This document shows, piece after piece, positions 8,019-16,881 of a DNA stretch of 32,552 bases. The translations under genes and the position numbers were made by a program. Every line of letters starts with the position of its first letter. The first letter of the stretch is position 1. This DNA comes from Alphaproteobacteria bacterium (lineage in GTDB: Bacteria > Pseudomonadota > Alphaproteobacteria > Puniceispirillales > UBA1172). The stretch lies in NCBI GenBank assembly GCA_023259875.1, contig JALRFL010000157.1, forward strand, positions 1-32,552. Direction: 5' to 3'. Below the pieces are notes generated by a model that saw only the letters and a program-made list of their open reading frames with translations, had not been told where the DNA came from and did not search any database.

Positions 8019-8273
8019 ATGACCAGAGCAGAACGCATCAAAGATTGTCTTATCACCCATTTTCAACCCATTCAGATTGAGGTTATTGACGAATCCGAAG
8101 CGCATCATGGCCATGCTGGCTGGCGAGAAGGTGGCGGCACGCATATCGCGGTTAGCATTGCGGCGGATAATCTCAAAGGCTTATCTCGCATCGCCGCCCA
8201 CCGAGCGATTTATAATGCGTTAGGTGAGGAACTGGCAGACGGGCTTCATGCCTTGCGCATCAACATTCTGTAA
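8019..8273 (+). CDS. bolA: BolA family protein
   Basis: An 84-residue BolA-fold protein starting MTRAERIKDCL. The family pattern is visible: ESEAHHGHAG in the middle and FxGLSxxxxHRxIYxxL-like LKGLSRIAAHRAIYNALGEE, then DGLHALRINI at the end. BolA proteins bind [2Fe-2S] clusters with monothiol glutaredoxins and act in iron-sulphur or redox signalling. I chose ATG 8019, preceded by AGGA at 8009-8012. The longer frame from 7935 runs through the divergent promoter region. It diverges from the J-domain gene and converges on the DUF2889 gene with a 20-base gap. Confidence 0.9.
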   Translation: MTRAERIKDCLITHFQPIQIEVIDESEAHHGHAGWREGGGTHIAVSIAADNLKGLSRIAAHRAIYNALGEELADGLHALRINIL

Positions 8274-8293
8274 TCGCCTCTGCCGATCATGTG

Positions 8294-8881
8294 TTAACTG
8301 TTGCTAGGCTTTTCCTCTTTTTTGGGAATACCATTTGGCCATAATCTGGTGATAACAGGGCTATCTTCGTCATAACCAACACAGGAATTGATCAATCCGA
8401 TATAAGAATCGCTATCGGTCATATCCATATCGCCGGTGGCATTGTCACGCTTGCGCCGGGCTTCCTCGCCGTAAAAGGTTTGCATGACAACCGTGGCCAC
8501 AGGCCCCATCAATTCCGTGATATGAGTACAGCCTTGTCTGCCGCCAATGGCGTGTCTCACTTTATTGCGCCATCCGCTGGCAATGCGCAGACCGATCAGC
8601 TGATCAAAGACATCATTCGCGCTGGGACAAATGTGATATGGCCCGGCTAGGGTCTTGGCCTCGGCTTCGCGGACTTCAAGCTGATCATCAACAGCAATTC
8701 TAACTTGCATATGGTGAATGGCTTCACCAGGTTGAATATAACCCCGATCCACACTAGGAAACCCATAGGTCTTGGTATCTTTTAACTCTGCCTCAACTTC
8801 GATCAGCCCATCATCCCTGACAAAACCATCAAGGGTGATGCTACGGCGGTGGACATGGTGGCGTGAGGGTGGCTTGGTCAT
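8294..8881 (-). CDS. DUF2889 family protein
   Basis: A 195-residue soluble protein of unknown function. It matches the DUF2889 pattern: HVHRRSITLDGFVRDDGLIE near the start, GEAIHHMQVRIAVDD in the middle, PYHICPSAND, then GLRIASGWRNKVR and GCTHITEL. The conserved cysteines and histidines (HICP, GCTH) are suggestive of metal or cofactor binding, but no activity is known to me. It has an AAGGA ribosome-binding site about seven bases before the ATG. It follows the CorC-like gene by 33 bases in the same direction and may be the last gene of the aroK-aroB-corC transcript. Confidence 0.8.
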   Translation of the reverse strand: MTKPPSRHHVHRRSITLDGFVRDDGLIEVEAELKDTKTYGFPSVDRGYIQPGEAIHHMQVRIAVDDQLEVREAEAKTLAGPYHICPSANDVFDQLIGLRIASGWRNKVRHAIGGRQGCTHITELMGPVATVVMQTFYGEEARRKRDNATGDMDMTDSDSYIGLINSCVGYDEDSPVITRLWPNGIPKKEEKPSNS

Positions 8882-8914
8882 CTGTGGGATCCTTGGGGGT
8901 TAGTAAATCTGGTA

Positions 8915-10204
8915 TCAGGATGTTTCTGAAGGCGGTGAAGGCATGATTTCTGGCCAAAGGCGGATGCGTTCGATGGTGTTGCGATGCCGCCGCAGAATAC
9001 GAAACCGAATATTATAAAAGCGAAACTCTTGTCCCGGGACAGGGATGGTGCGCGTCTCGTTCAAAATTAATCCGGCAACGGTTGTGGCGTCATTGTCTGG
9101 CAGGTTGAACCCCAAGGCCCGATTGATATCGCGGATTGTTGTTCGCCCCTCAATAATCCAAGATCCGTCATCTTGTGGCCAAATGCCGGTCATGGTTTCA
9201 TCATGCTCGTCATCAATTTCCCCGACAATTTCTTCTAGAATATCTTCAAGGGTGACGATGCCACGAAAATCACCATATTCATCTACCACAACAGCGAAAT
9301 GTTCACGCCTGTTCCTAAACGCTTGCAACTGGTTCAAAAGCGGCGTTGTTTCTGGCACAAAATAAGGTTCAGCCACAATATCGGTGATGGCGATAATATC
9401 CAGTTTTTCATGTGACGCGGCGTTGCCCATGGCGCGCAACATGGCTTTGACATGCAGCACGCCGATAATATTGTCTTGCTTTCCAGAATAGACCGGATGA
9501 CGGGTATAGGGCGAGGACATCACCTGCATAAACACATCATTGATTTCTTGGCTGGCATCAATCATGGCGACCGAGGCGCGGTGCGTCATCACCTCGTCCA
9601 CGCTTACCTCACCCAAATCAAGGACGCTGGCTAACATGGCGCTTTGTTCTTTGGCTTCGGCGTCAGAAGTGTTGGCGTGGATTTCGATCATGCCGCGCAG
9701 TTCTTCTTCGCGGTTAGCGGCGGCATCACGATTTTCTTTGCCAATCATCACCTGCACAATCCAGCGCAGAAATAAACTGAAAGGCTTGAGCAAAAAGACA
9801 ATGATGGAAACAGGGCGCGAAACCTTAAGCGCAAAGTCATCAGCATGGTTGAAGGCATAGGTTTTCGGTATCACCTCAGCAAAAAGCACCAAAATAATTG
9901 TCATGATGATGGTGGCCAGCACCACCCCAGATTCCCCGAGCAGGGTGATCATCATGCTCGTCGCAAGCGAAGTTGCGAGCACATTGACGAGATTGTTGCC
10001 GATCAACAGACTGCTGATCAGAAGATCGCGATGTTCACGCAACCTTTCAAACGCTGACGCGCGCTCATTTCCTTTGGCGGCAAGGGCACGCATACGGGCT
10101 TCTGATGCGGCGGTCAGCGCGGTTTCTGAACTTGAAAAAAACGCTGAGGCAATAAGAAGGATAACAATAACCCCTATGATCAGGAAAAGGGTTAACATGG
10201 TCAT
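8915..10204 (-). CDS. CorC/HlyC family membrane protein (CNNM domain + CBS pair)
   Basis: A 429-residue inner-membrane protein. The N-terminal CNNM/DUF21 domain has about four hydrophobic segments, including FFSSSETALTAASEARM at residues 23-39, the usual family motif. It is followed by a CBS domain pair (VMTHRASVAMID ... HFAVVVDEYGDFRGIVTLED) and a C-terminal CorC_HlyC transporter-associated domain (about 345-420). Relatives are linked to magnesium or cobalt export (CorC/MpfA) and to membrane integrity. The exact substrate is not established here. Its start overlaps the aroB stop by four bases (ATGA), so it is cotranscribed with aroK-aroB, an arrangement common in alphaproteobacteria. Confidence 0.9.
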   Translation of the reverse strand: MTMLTLFLIIGVIVILLIASAFFSSSETALTAASEARMRALAAKGNERASAFERLREHRDLLISSLLIGNNLVNVLATSLATSMMITLLGESGVVLATIIMTIILVLFAEVIPKTYAFNHADDFALKVSRPVSIIVFLLKPFSLFLRWIVQVMIGKENRDAAANREEELRGMIEIHANTSDAEAKEQSAMLASVLDLGEVSVDEVMTHRASVAMIDASQEINDVFMQVMSSPYTRHPVYSGKQDNIIGVLHVKAMLRAMGNAASHEKLDIIAITDIVAEPYFVPETTPLLNQLQAFRNRREHFAVVVDEYGDFRGIVTLEDILEEIVGEIDDEHDETMTGIWPQDDGSWIIEGRTTIRDINRALGFNLPDNDATTVAGLILNETRTIPVPGQEFRFYNIRFRILRRHRNTIERIRLWPEIMPSPPSETS

Positions 10205-11382
10205 GATAAAGCCTCATCCATATTTGCCGCTGATAACACCGCGGCGACATCTTGCGGATTTACGCCTTTTTCTACAAAAGCATCGCCAATCGCCCGTACC
10301 AAAACAAAAACCAGCTGTCCCGATTGGGCTTTTTTGTCTTTTCCCATGTTTTGGATCAGGTGATGAATATCCGCCATCCCCATATCCGCAGGCAAACCGT
10401 TTCGCCAATGGGCAAGACCCATCGCCTCAAGATGTCTAGCAACGCGGTGACAAGATTGGCCGTCAATAAACCCTAATCGCCGTGATAGGGCAAAGGCATG
10501 ACCAAGGCCTGCGGCCACGGCCTCACCATGAAGCAGGCGGCCGTCATATCCGGCTTCTGCCTCAAAAGCATGAGCGAAGGTATGCCCCAGATTCAGCAAA
10601 GCGCGAACACCAGATTCGGTTTCATCTGCGGCAACGATATCGGCTTTGGCCTGGCAGCATCTGCGAATAGCCTCAATCAGGGGATCAGGCTGCCGCTTTA
10701 GCACCGCCTCACCATGTTCCTCTAGCCAATCAAAAAAATCAGCATGACCAAGCAGACCGTATTTCACCACTTCGGCGTAACCTGCGCGCATTTCACGATC
10801 AGGCAGAGTAGCGAGGCAATCGGTGTCAATCAGCACGGCGCGTGGCTGATGAAAAGCCCCGACCAGATTTTTCCCTGCGCGAGCATTGATGCCCGTTTTG
10901 CCACCAACAGAGCTGTCCACTTGGGACAGAAGCGTTGTTGGTATCTGAACATAATCAAGACCGCGCAACAGACTCGCCGCCATAAATCCGGCTAGATCAC
11001 CAATAACGCCGCCACCTAGGGCAATGATTACGGTCTGGCGCGTGATCCCATGGTCAAGGATATTTTCCATCAGTTCGCTGTAACGGGAAAACGACTTGGC
11101 TGACTCACCCCCTGCCGTAATAACATGATGGCAATGCGTGATCCGGTTAAGTGCGGTTTCTAGTTGCTCCAGCCACGGGGTTGCCACGGCTTCATCCGCT
11201 ATGATCACCACTTGCCGTCCGGTTAGGATTGGCTTTAACAGGTGATCTGCGTTTTGGATCACCCCCCTGCCGATGGTGATATCATAGCGGCGGTGCCCCA
11301 ATTCCACTGGCACAACGACATGATCACCATTTATGGGCGTTGTCGGCGCGGAATGATCAGAATGGGTATTGGCAATGGTCAT
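10201..11382 (-). CDS. aroB: 3-dehydroquinate synthase
   Basis: It converts DAHP to 3-dehydroquinate, the second step of the shikimate pathway, using NAD+ and a divalent metal. In this 393-residue protein the NAD-binding region IALGGGVIGDLAGFMAAS is followed by QIPTTLLSQVDSSVGGKTGIN. The metal ligands are the Glu in AGYAEVVKYG, the His in LNLGHTFAHAFE and the His in LLHGEAVAAG. An N-terminal extension of about 20 residues before VPVELGHRRYDI is a little longer than in E. coli. Four-base overlaps with both aroK (upstream) and the CorC-like gene (downstream) indicate a translationally coupled operon. Confidence 0.97.
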   Translation of the reverse strand: MTIANTHSDHSAPTTPINGDHVVVPVELGHRRYDITIGRGVIQNADHLLKPILTGRQVVIIADEAVATPWLEQLETALNRITHCHHVITAGGESAKSFSRYSELMENILDHGITRQTVIIALGGGVIGDLAGFMAASLLRGLDYVQIPTTLLSQVDSSVGGKTGINARAGKNLVGAFHQPRAVLIDTDCLATLPDREMRAGYAEVVKYGLLGHADFFDWLEEHGEAVLKRQPDPLIEAIRRCCQAKADIVAADETESGVRALLNLGHTFAHAFEAEAGYDGRLLHGEAVAAGLGHAFALSRRLGFIDGQSCHRVARHLEAMGLAHWRNGLPADMGMADIHHLIQNMGKDKKAQSGQLVFVLVRAIGDAFVEKGVNPQDVAAVLSAANMDEALS

Positions 11383-11963
11383 AGCGATTGTCCATGGGGA
11401 ATAGCCGAAAAATACGCATGAAGGGTGGTGAGAACCTTATCAACGGATTCTGGAATTTCAAGACCGTCCGTATTCACCACTAAATCAGCCTGTTCGTAAA
11501 AAGGGTCACGCTGAGCTGATAATTGGGTCAGCACTTCAAGCGGATCACGGTCTTTCAACAATGGCCTGCTGGCAAAATTGCTAATCCGGCTTACCAGCGT
11601 TTCAGGTGATGCCTGAAGCCATATGGAAAACCCCTTTTGCTTGATTGCCGCGTGGCACTTAGGCTGAACAAACGCTCCACCCCCCACCGATATCACTTGA
11701 ACAGGCTTGTGTTCTAGCAAAGCCGTAATCTCACGCAGTTCCAGTTCCCGAAACTTGTCTTCTCCATAAAGTTCAAAAATATCAACAATGCTGATCCCAG
11801 CAACCTTTTCAATTTTTTTGTCGCTATCAGCATAACCAAGGCTCAATTGTTGTGCAACAAGGCGACCAACATTGCTTTTTCCTGAACCCATATGCCCGAC
11901 CAGAACCAGACTCTGTTGCAGGTGGTCTGTGATATGTTTCAGCTGATGTTGCATGATTGCCAT
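11379..11963 (-). CDS. aroK: Shikimate kinase
   Basis: It phosphorylates shikimate with ATP in aromatic amino-acid synthesis. The P-loop GHMGSGKSNVGR is near the N-terminus. The shikimate-contacting Asp in SLGYADSDKKIE, the GGGAF motif and the lid region with RPLL follow. I chose ATG 11963, preceded by a purine-rich GAGAAAG, giving 194 residues. An upstream in-frame ATG at 12020 would add 19 residues rich in His, Asp and Arg that do not look conserved. It overlaps aroB by four bases. The gap to the divergent exported-protein gene is about 180 bases. Confidence 0.94.
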   Translation of the reverse strand: MAIMQHQLKHITDHLQQSLVLVGHMGSGKSNVGRLVAQQLSLGYADSDKKIEKVAGISIVDIFELYGEDKFRELELREITALLEHKPVQVISVGGGAFVQPKCHAAIKQKGFSIWLQASPETLVSRISNFASRPLLKDRDPLEVLTQLSAQRDPFYEQADLVVNTDGLEIPESVDKVLTTLHAYFSAIPHGQSL

Positions 11964-12047
11964 GATACTTTCTCTGTTATGATCACACCGATCGTGAGCC
12001 GAATGATAACGGTGTGACATAACCCTTGGCTATGTGAATTTGTTTTT

Positions 12048-12078
12048 TGCCTCATTACCGACATAATAGCCTTATAAT
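12048..12078 (+). promoter_or_regulatory. Candidate promoter for the exported-protein gene
   Basis: A perfect TATAAT sits at 12073-12078. The best upstream candidate for a -35 box is TTGCCT a little too far away (about 20-base spacing), so the -35 assignment is weak. A start point near 12085 would give a leader of about 60 bases before the ATG at 12145. Confidence 0.3.
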
Positions 12079-12144
12079 AGTATGCGCAAGCAAAGTCAGC
12101 AATGATCAGATGATGTGAACAGATTTGATGTAGGATAGTGAAAG

Positions 12145-14112
12145 ATGAAAATGATCACAGCAATAGTGCCCGTCGTCAGGCAAATGGTTTTGATCACGGC
12201 AACAGCGGTTGTTTTTCCGTTCAGTCAAAGTCTTGCCGAACCAGATACGAACATCGTCTGGCCAAATAGCCAGACAAGCGAAACCACGCAAAATGAAGTG
12301 GCGGCAGAACCCTCGGCTGAGGCGCTGGATATTACCGGCAATCTTGGCGGTGAGGCCTCGGATATCAATTCAGCCACGGATGAGGAATTGATTATCTACC
12401 CCAATGCCTCAACCCTTGGTCAAGCCAGCAGCGATGAGAATTCTTTGAACCCTTCCGATACATTGCAGACCCAACCCACAACTGCCGTAACGCGTTCAGC
12501 ACCGACCGTGACCTTAAACGCCAAAGACCCAAATGCGGTCAGACTTGCCACTATCGGTGTTGAAACAGACGCCATTGGGGGTTTGGGGCGCACAATGTGG
12601 CAGGACAGTTCAGTAGAAGATGTGATGACCATCATGACGCATCTGCCTGAACGCACAGCGTCGGTGACATTGGATCAGTTGCTTCGCCATATCATCATCA
12701 GCCGCGCCATGCCTCCACAAGGCGGAACCCAGCAGGCGAACGCCTATCTGGCCATGCGCATGGAATGGTTGGCCGCGCGTGGACAATCAGAGGTGATGGC
12801 AAATTTTGTCAGGCAATTGCCGCAAGACCAAATGTGGATTGAGCAAGGCAAGTTTCTCATTGATCATGATCTGATTACACGCAATGACGAAGACGCCTGC
12901 CGCCGCGCCGAAGAATATCGTGCGATTGATGAGGATGAGGCAAGGGCAGAATACTGGTCTAAAATTCAAGTGTTTTGTGCCCTCAGATCTGGTGAAGATG
13001 CGCTGGCTGGATTTCAACTAGATCTTCTGCAAGATCGCGGTGTTGATGATGCTATGTTTTATAGCCTTATTCGGGCGCGTCTCAATGGTTCTGTCCCGAA
13101 TACCCCCGGCGACGTCAGGCCAACAGGGTTGAATATCGCCCTGATGGATTTAGAAAATATTCTGATCACCCCGGATTTACACAGCCAGATGCCTATTTCA
13201 CTTGGTCAAAGCTTGGCAAGCATAGGTTTTGTTGATCCCGATACCGCCTATCTGCAATATGGGATGAGTTTTCATCATCGCCATCACAGCTTGACGGATC
13301 AGATGTTGGCATGGCCATTTATACCAGAGGCGAACATTCCGGTTGCCCTTGCAATCACCCAATTTTCAGACCAAGGGCTCGGCGCACGTGATCCGATTAG
13401 TGATGCCAGCCAACGCATCATGTTATGGCAAAGTTTGCTCAAATTGGATGATGCCGAAGAAAAGCTCAATATCACCTTATTGGCTCTGCAACATGATTTG
13501 GATCGCATTAGCGGCGAAGCCTTAGCCGTATGGTCACCGCATCTATCCGCGTCATTGGGCGATATGCCGCCCCCCTCAGCAGATCTCGCGGATGATTATG
13601 ATCGGGCGGCGTTATTGCTGGCGATTGCTGGGATGGATTTACCTGATGGATATATTGCTTCCCCTCGCCAGATGGCATGGCAAGAATTAGAGGCCGCGGT
13701 TATGGCAGGCTCTCTCTCGCAAGAGATGTTGAGGGATATGGATGCTCAAGACGCCGCGCCACTTTTGCTTCGGGTTGGGGTGTCAGTGTCGCCTTTGGCT
13801 GAAACTGACCGTTTCACTCGCCGCCCACAATTGGCGGCAACTGGCTCACGCCTTGATTATCCCGATACGGTGATGCTGGCTCAGCATCCGGTCAGCAAAA
13901 AGCCTGCGGAAACCGTGATGATGATTGCCGCCATTTTAGGGGATATGCCGCTTCATCAGCTTGACCGTGACGATGCCGCCACGCTGGCAGGCGCGCTTTA
14001 TGATGCTGGACTGATCAGAGAAAGCCGCCTTTTTGCCATTGAAATCATGCGCAGTTGGGGTGGTTATCGGGCTGGCCACATGATTGAGGAAAAGGATGCC
14101 ACAGCAAGCTGA
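12145..14112 (+). CDS. Exported protein of unknown function, probable helical repeat fold
   Basis: A 655-residue protein I cannot assign to a named family. A signal peptide is visible (basic start, hydrophobic VLITATAVVFPF, likely cleavage after SLA at residue 31), so it should act in the periplasm. A Thr/Ser/Ala/Asp-rich linker (about 32-130) is followed by a long, helix-rich, Leu/Ala-rich region (about 150-655) that looks like an alpha-solenoid, although I see no clear TPR consensus. The only two cysteines, C252 and C278, sit 26 residues apart and could form a disulphide. The gene diverges from aroK and its end overlaps the xerD start. Proteins in this position in other alphaproteobacteria are, as I recall, conserved hypothetical proteins. 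Confidence 0.8.
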   Translation: MKMITAIVPVVRQMVLITATAVVFPFSQSLAEPDTNIVWPNSQTSETTQNEVAAEPSAEALDITGNLGGEASDINSATDEELIIYPNASTLGQASSDENSLNPSDTLQTQPTTAVTRSAPTVTLNAKDPNAVRLATIGVETDAIGGLGRTMWQDSSVEDVMTIMTHLPERTASVTLDQLLRHIIISRAMPPQGGTQQANAYLAMRMEWLAARGQSEVMANFVRQLPQDQMWIEQGKFLIDHDLITRNDEDACRRAEEYRAIDEDEARAEYWSKIQVFCALRSGEDALAGFQLDLLQDRGVDDAMFYSLIRARLNGSVPNTPGDVRPTGLNIALMDLENILITPDLHSQMPISLGQSLASIGFVDPDTAYLQYGMSFHHRHHSLTDQMLAWPFIPEANIPVALAITQFSDQGLGARDPISDASQRIMLWQSLLKLDDAEEKLNITLLALQHDLDRISGEALAVWSPHLSASLGDMPPPSADLADDYDRAALLLAIAGMDLPDGYIASPRQMAWQELEAAVMAGSLSQEMLRDMDAQDAAPLLLRVGVSVSPLAETDRFTRRPQLAATGSRLDYPDTVMLAQHPVSKKPAETVMMIAAILGDMPLHQLDRDDAATLAGALYDAGLIRESRLFAIEIMRSWGGYRAGHMIEEKDATAS

Positions 14113-15031
14113 TAAAGCCGCGCCGGTTTCACCCCAACATCAAAAGATGATTGGCCAATATCTTGCCGCTTTGAAAGCCGAAAAACAAATCGCTGCAAAT
14201 ACGGCGTTGTCTTATGAAGCGGATTTGCTTGCTGTTGCTAGAGCCTTGGAAAATCGTGGCTGCAGTTTTTATGATGTGACCGCGGATGAGTTGCGCGCCA
14301 GCATGCCGATATGGGCTGGCCATTTGGTGGCAACATCACAGGCAAGACGAATAAGCGCGATAAAAGGCATGATGGCCTTTGCCACAGCAGAAGCGTGGCG
14401 TCAGGACAACCCAGCGCAATATCTGGATCGTCCAACTTTGCCCTCGCGCCTGCCGAAAAGCCTCAGCGAAGAAGACATGCTGAAGCTCATCTCAACCTCT
14501 GAAGAGGATAAAAGCCCAGAGGGCGTGATGCTACTGGCTATCATTGAGATTCTTTATGCTACGGGGTTACGCGTCAGTGAAATGATCCGCCTAGAGGTGA
14601 GCCCATTTGCGCAAAGACGCCAGACCCTCATCATTACCGGCAAGGGAAACAAAGAACGCATGGTTGCGTTAACTGATGCTGCGCTAAACGCCGCTGAAGC
14701 ATGGCTTACGATACGTGAGGCTTTGCCCGTCGCCGTCATCTCGCCTTGGCTGTTTCCGGGAAAAGGTGATGCCCCGATTAGCCGACAGAAAGTCCATCAG
14801 CTTTTGAAAGATTTAGCCCATCGCGCCGGCGTGGATGCAGATAAAGTCAGCCCACATATTCTGCGGCATTCCTTTGCAACGCATATGTTAAACCGGGGGG
14901 CTGATCTGCGTTCGCTTCAGATGCTGTTAGGACACGCTGATATTTCCACCACGGAAATCTATACCAAAACCCAAGATAACCGTTTGATGGGTTTAGTGAG
15001 AGATGCGCATCCACTTGCCGATGAGTCGTGA
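14096..15031 (+). CDS. xerD: Site-specific tyrosine recombinase XerD
   Basis: A 311-residue XerC/D-type recombinase that resolves chromosome dimers at dif with its partner at division. It has an N-terminal SAM-like core-binding domain (MIGQYLAALKAEKQIAANT, RRISAIKGMMAFA). The catalytic domain has Arg in YATGLRVSEMIRL, Lys in ITGKGNKERMV, His/Arg in HILRHSFATHML, His in LLGHADISTTE and the nucleophile Tyr in TEIYTKT. I chose ATG 14096, preceded by GAGGAAAAGG, over the TTG at 14084. The start lies inside the 3' end of the exported-protein gene (17-base overlap). XerD rather than XerC is chosen from the accA neighbourhood and the LLGHADISTTEIYT motif. Confidence 0.9.
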   Translation: MPQQADKAAPVSPQHQKMIGQYLAALKAEKQIAANTALSYEADLLAVARALENRGCSFYDVTADELRASMPIWAGHLVATSQARRISAIKGMMAFATAEAWRQDNPAQYLDRPTLPSRLPKSLSEEDMLKLISTSEEDKSPEGVMLLAIIEILYATGLRVSEMIRLEVSPFAQRRQTLIITGKGNKERMVALTDAALNAAEAWLTIREALPVAVISPWLFPGKGDAPISRQKVHQLLKDLAHRAGVDADKVSPHILRHSFATHMLNRGADLRSLQMLLGHADISTTEIYTKTQDNRLMGLVRDAHPLADES

Positions 15032-15069
15032 TCTGAGTATAGTTGATATTGGATTTAGGGAAAATGACC

Positions 15070-16023
15070 ATGCGCCAATTTCTGGATTTTGAAAAACCTA
15101 TCGCTGTTCTTGAGGGCAAGATAGAAGAATTGCGGCATTTATCGACCGAGGGTGATATCAACATCGCTGATGAGGTTGGGCGCCTGCAACAAAAAATTAC
15201 CAAAGAGCTTACCCAAGCGTATGCGCGGCTTGGCCCATGGGAAAAGGTTCAAGTGGCGCGCCATCCTGACCGGCCTAAAGCGGCAACTATTATCGCGGAA
15301 CTGTTCACAGATTTTATTCCTATGGCAGGGGATCGTAATTATCGTGAAGATCACGCCCTGTTGACAGGAATGGCACGGTTTCGAGGGCGTCCCGTGGCGG
15401 TTATTGCCACGGAAAAAGGGCATAACACCGAAGACAGGATCAAGCGCAATTTTGGCATGGTGCGCCCAGAAGGCTATCGCAAAGCCAGACGGTTGATGGA
15501 ATTGGCTGGTCGATTTGGTCTGCCGGTGATATCACTGGTTGATACCGCAGGCGCGTATCCGGGGCGCGGCGCAGAAGAACGCGGTCAAGCAGAGGCTATC
15601 GCGCGGTCTATTCAGGCGTGTCTCAATCTTCAAACGCCGTTGATTTCTGCCATTATTGGTGAGGGCGGCTCTGGTGGTGCTATCGCGCTTGCCACTGGTA
15701 ATCGCGTTATTATGTTTGAACACGCGGTGTATTCGGTCATCTCGCCTGAGGGATGCGCCTCAATTCTGTGGCGCAGTTCGGATCACGCGAAAGAGGCCTC
15801 ACAGGCTTTGAAATTGACCGCGCAAGATATGAAACAGCTTGGTGTGATTGATGCCATTGTGCCCGAACCATTAGGGGCGGCGCATCGTGATCCGGATACC
15901 GCTATCGCTAATCTTGGCGATGTCATTGCCAAAGAATTAGAAGCGGTTGAGGGCATGAAGCCTAAGGCACTTATCGCTGAACGGCGGAAAAAATACCTAA
16001 AATTCGGATCAGAAAACCTTTAG
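15070..16023 (+). CDS. accA: Acetyl-CoA carboxylase carboxyltransferase subunit alpha
   Basis: It forms, with AccD, the carboxyltransferase that moves CO2 from biotin to acetyl-CoA, the first committed step of fatty-acid synthesis. The 317-residue length matches E. coli AccA (319). The start MRQFLDFEKPIAVLEGKIEE is typical for the family, so I chose the third in-frame ATG at 15070. An AGGGAAA sits nine bases upstream, and codons at 15043 and 15064 are alternatives. LVDTAGAYPG, GEGGSGGAIALATG (oxyanion/CoA site) and YSVISPEGCASILW are the usual motifs. It lies 38 bases after xerD. Its last 15 bases overlap the end of the convergent amidase gene. Confidence 0.96.
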   Translation: MRQFLDFEKPIAVLEGKIEELRHLSTEGDINIADEVGRLQQKITKELTQAYARLGPWEKVQVARHPDRPKAATIIAELFTDFIPMAGDRNYREDHALLTGMARFRGRPVAVIATEKGHNTEDRIKRNFGMVRPEGYRKARRLMELAGRFGLPVISLVDTAGAYPGRGAEERGQAEAIARSIQACLNLQTPLISAIIGEGGSGGAIALATGNRVIMFEHAVYSVISPEGCASILWRSSDHAKEASQALKLTAQDMKQLGVIDAIVPEPLGAAHRDPDTAIANLGDVIAKELEAVEGMKPKALIAERRKKYLKFGSENL

Positions 16024-16863
16024 ATCAATGGTATCTGCCGCGGAATTACCCAATGATGGGATGGCGGCACGGGCTTTCTTTACGGCGGCAAAATCTAGTG
16101 TGGCAATGGTGATCGCTTGGCTATCGCCAGCGTCATTAAGCACCCTGCCCCAAGGATCAACCATCAGCGCGTGACCATAAGTCTGGCGGCCACCAGCATG
16201 GGTTCCGCATTGCGCTGGGCTGACAATAAAGACCCCATTTTCAATGGCACGCGCGCGCATAAGCGGATGCCAATGGGCCTCACCCGTTACTCGGGTAAAG
16301 GCGGCAGGAATGGTGATGATATCTGCCCCTGCCTTGGCCAATTGACGATAAAGATGCGGAAACCGCAGGTCATAACAAATGGTTAAGCCTAGCCGCCAGC
16401 CGCCCATATCGACCAACACCGCCTGATGGCCACGATCAAAGCTGTGGGATTCACGATATTTCTGTCCATCATTTACCTCAACATCAAACATGTGAATCTT
16501 GTCATAACGGGCGCGAATCTGACCGTCAGGCTGGATCAGAAAACAGCGATTGACCATGCGGTCATGATGATCTTGAGCGCGCAACATGAGTGATCCCACC
16601 ATTAACCAGCATCCATGCGTTTTTGCGGCGTGTTGCAAGGCCTTAAGGCTTTGGCTTTCGGTTTCGGTTTCACTATTTGTGAGGAGGCTTTGGCGATCCG
16701 GTTCAATCCGTGTTGCACATTCGGGCAGACAAATCATTTCTGCCCCTTTTTGAGCCGCTTCAGCGATCATGGGCAAAACCTGATCAAGCGTGGCGCGTTC
16801 ATCAGCAAGGGCGGTGTATTGGCAATTGGCGACGCAAAGAGAACGGGTTTCAGATATGGTCAT
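16009..16863 (-). CDS. Nitrilase-superfamily carbon-nitrogen hydrolase (Nit1-like)
   Basis: A 284-residue amidase with the complete Glu-Lys-Cys triad: Glu in MICLPECATRIE, Lys in RYDKIHMFDV and Cys in GLTICYDLRFPHLY. The IHMFDV and RFPHLYRQLAKAGAD patterns place it near the Nit1/YafV-like branch whose known activity is repair of deaminated glutathione. That substrate is family knowledge, not shown here. It is 18 bases downstream of comF on the same strand and overlaps the convergent accA by 15 bases. In related genomes, as I recall, this gene usually stands next to a DUF1178 gene; here DUF1178 is 8 kb away (see findings). Confidence 0.92.
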   Translation of the reverse strand: MTISETRSLCVANCQYTALADERATLDQVLPMIAEAAQKGAEMICLPECATRIEPDRQSLLTNSETETESQSLKALQHAAKTHGCWLMVGSLMLRAQDHHDRMVNRCFLIQPDGQIRARYDKIHMFDVEVNDGQKYRESHSFDRGHQAVLVDMGGWRLGLTICYDLRFPHLYRQLAKAGADIITIPAAFTRVTGEAHWHPLMRARAIENGVFIVSPAQCGTHAGGRQTYGHALMVDPWGRVLNDAGDSQAITIATLDFAAVKKARAAIPSLGNSAADTIDLKVF

Positions 16864-16881
16864 GGCTAAAGCCTCCTTTTT

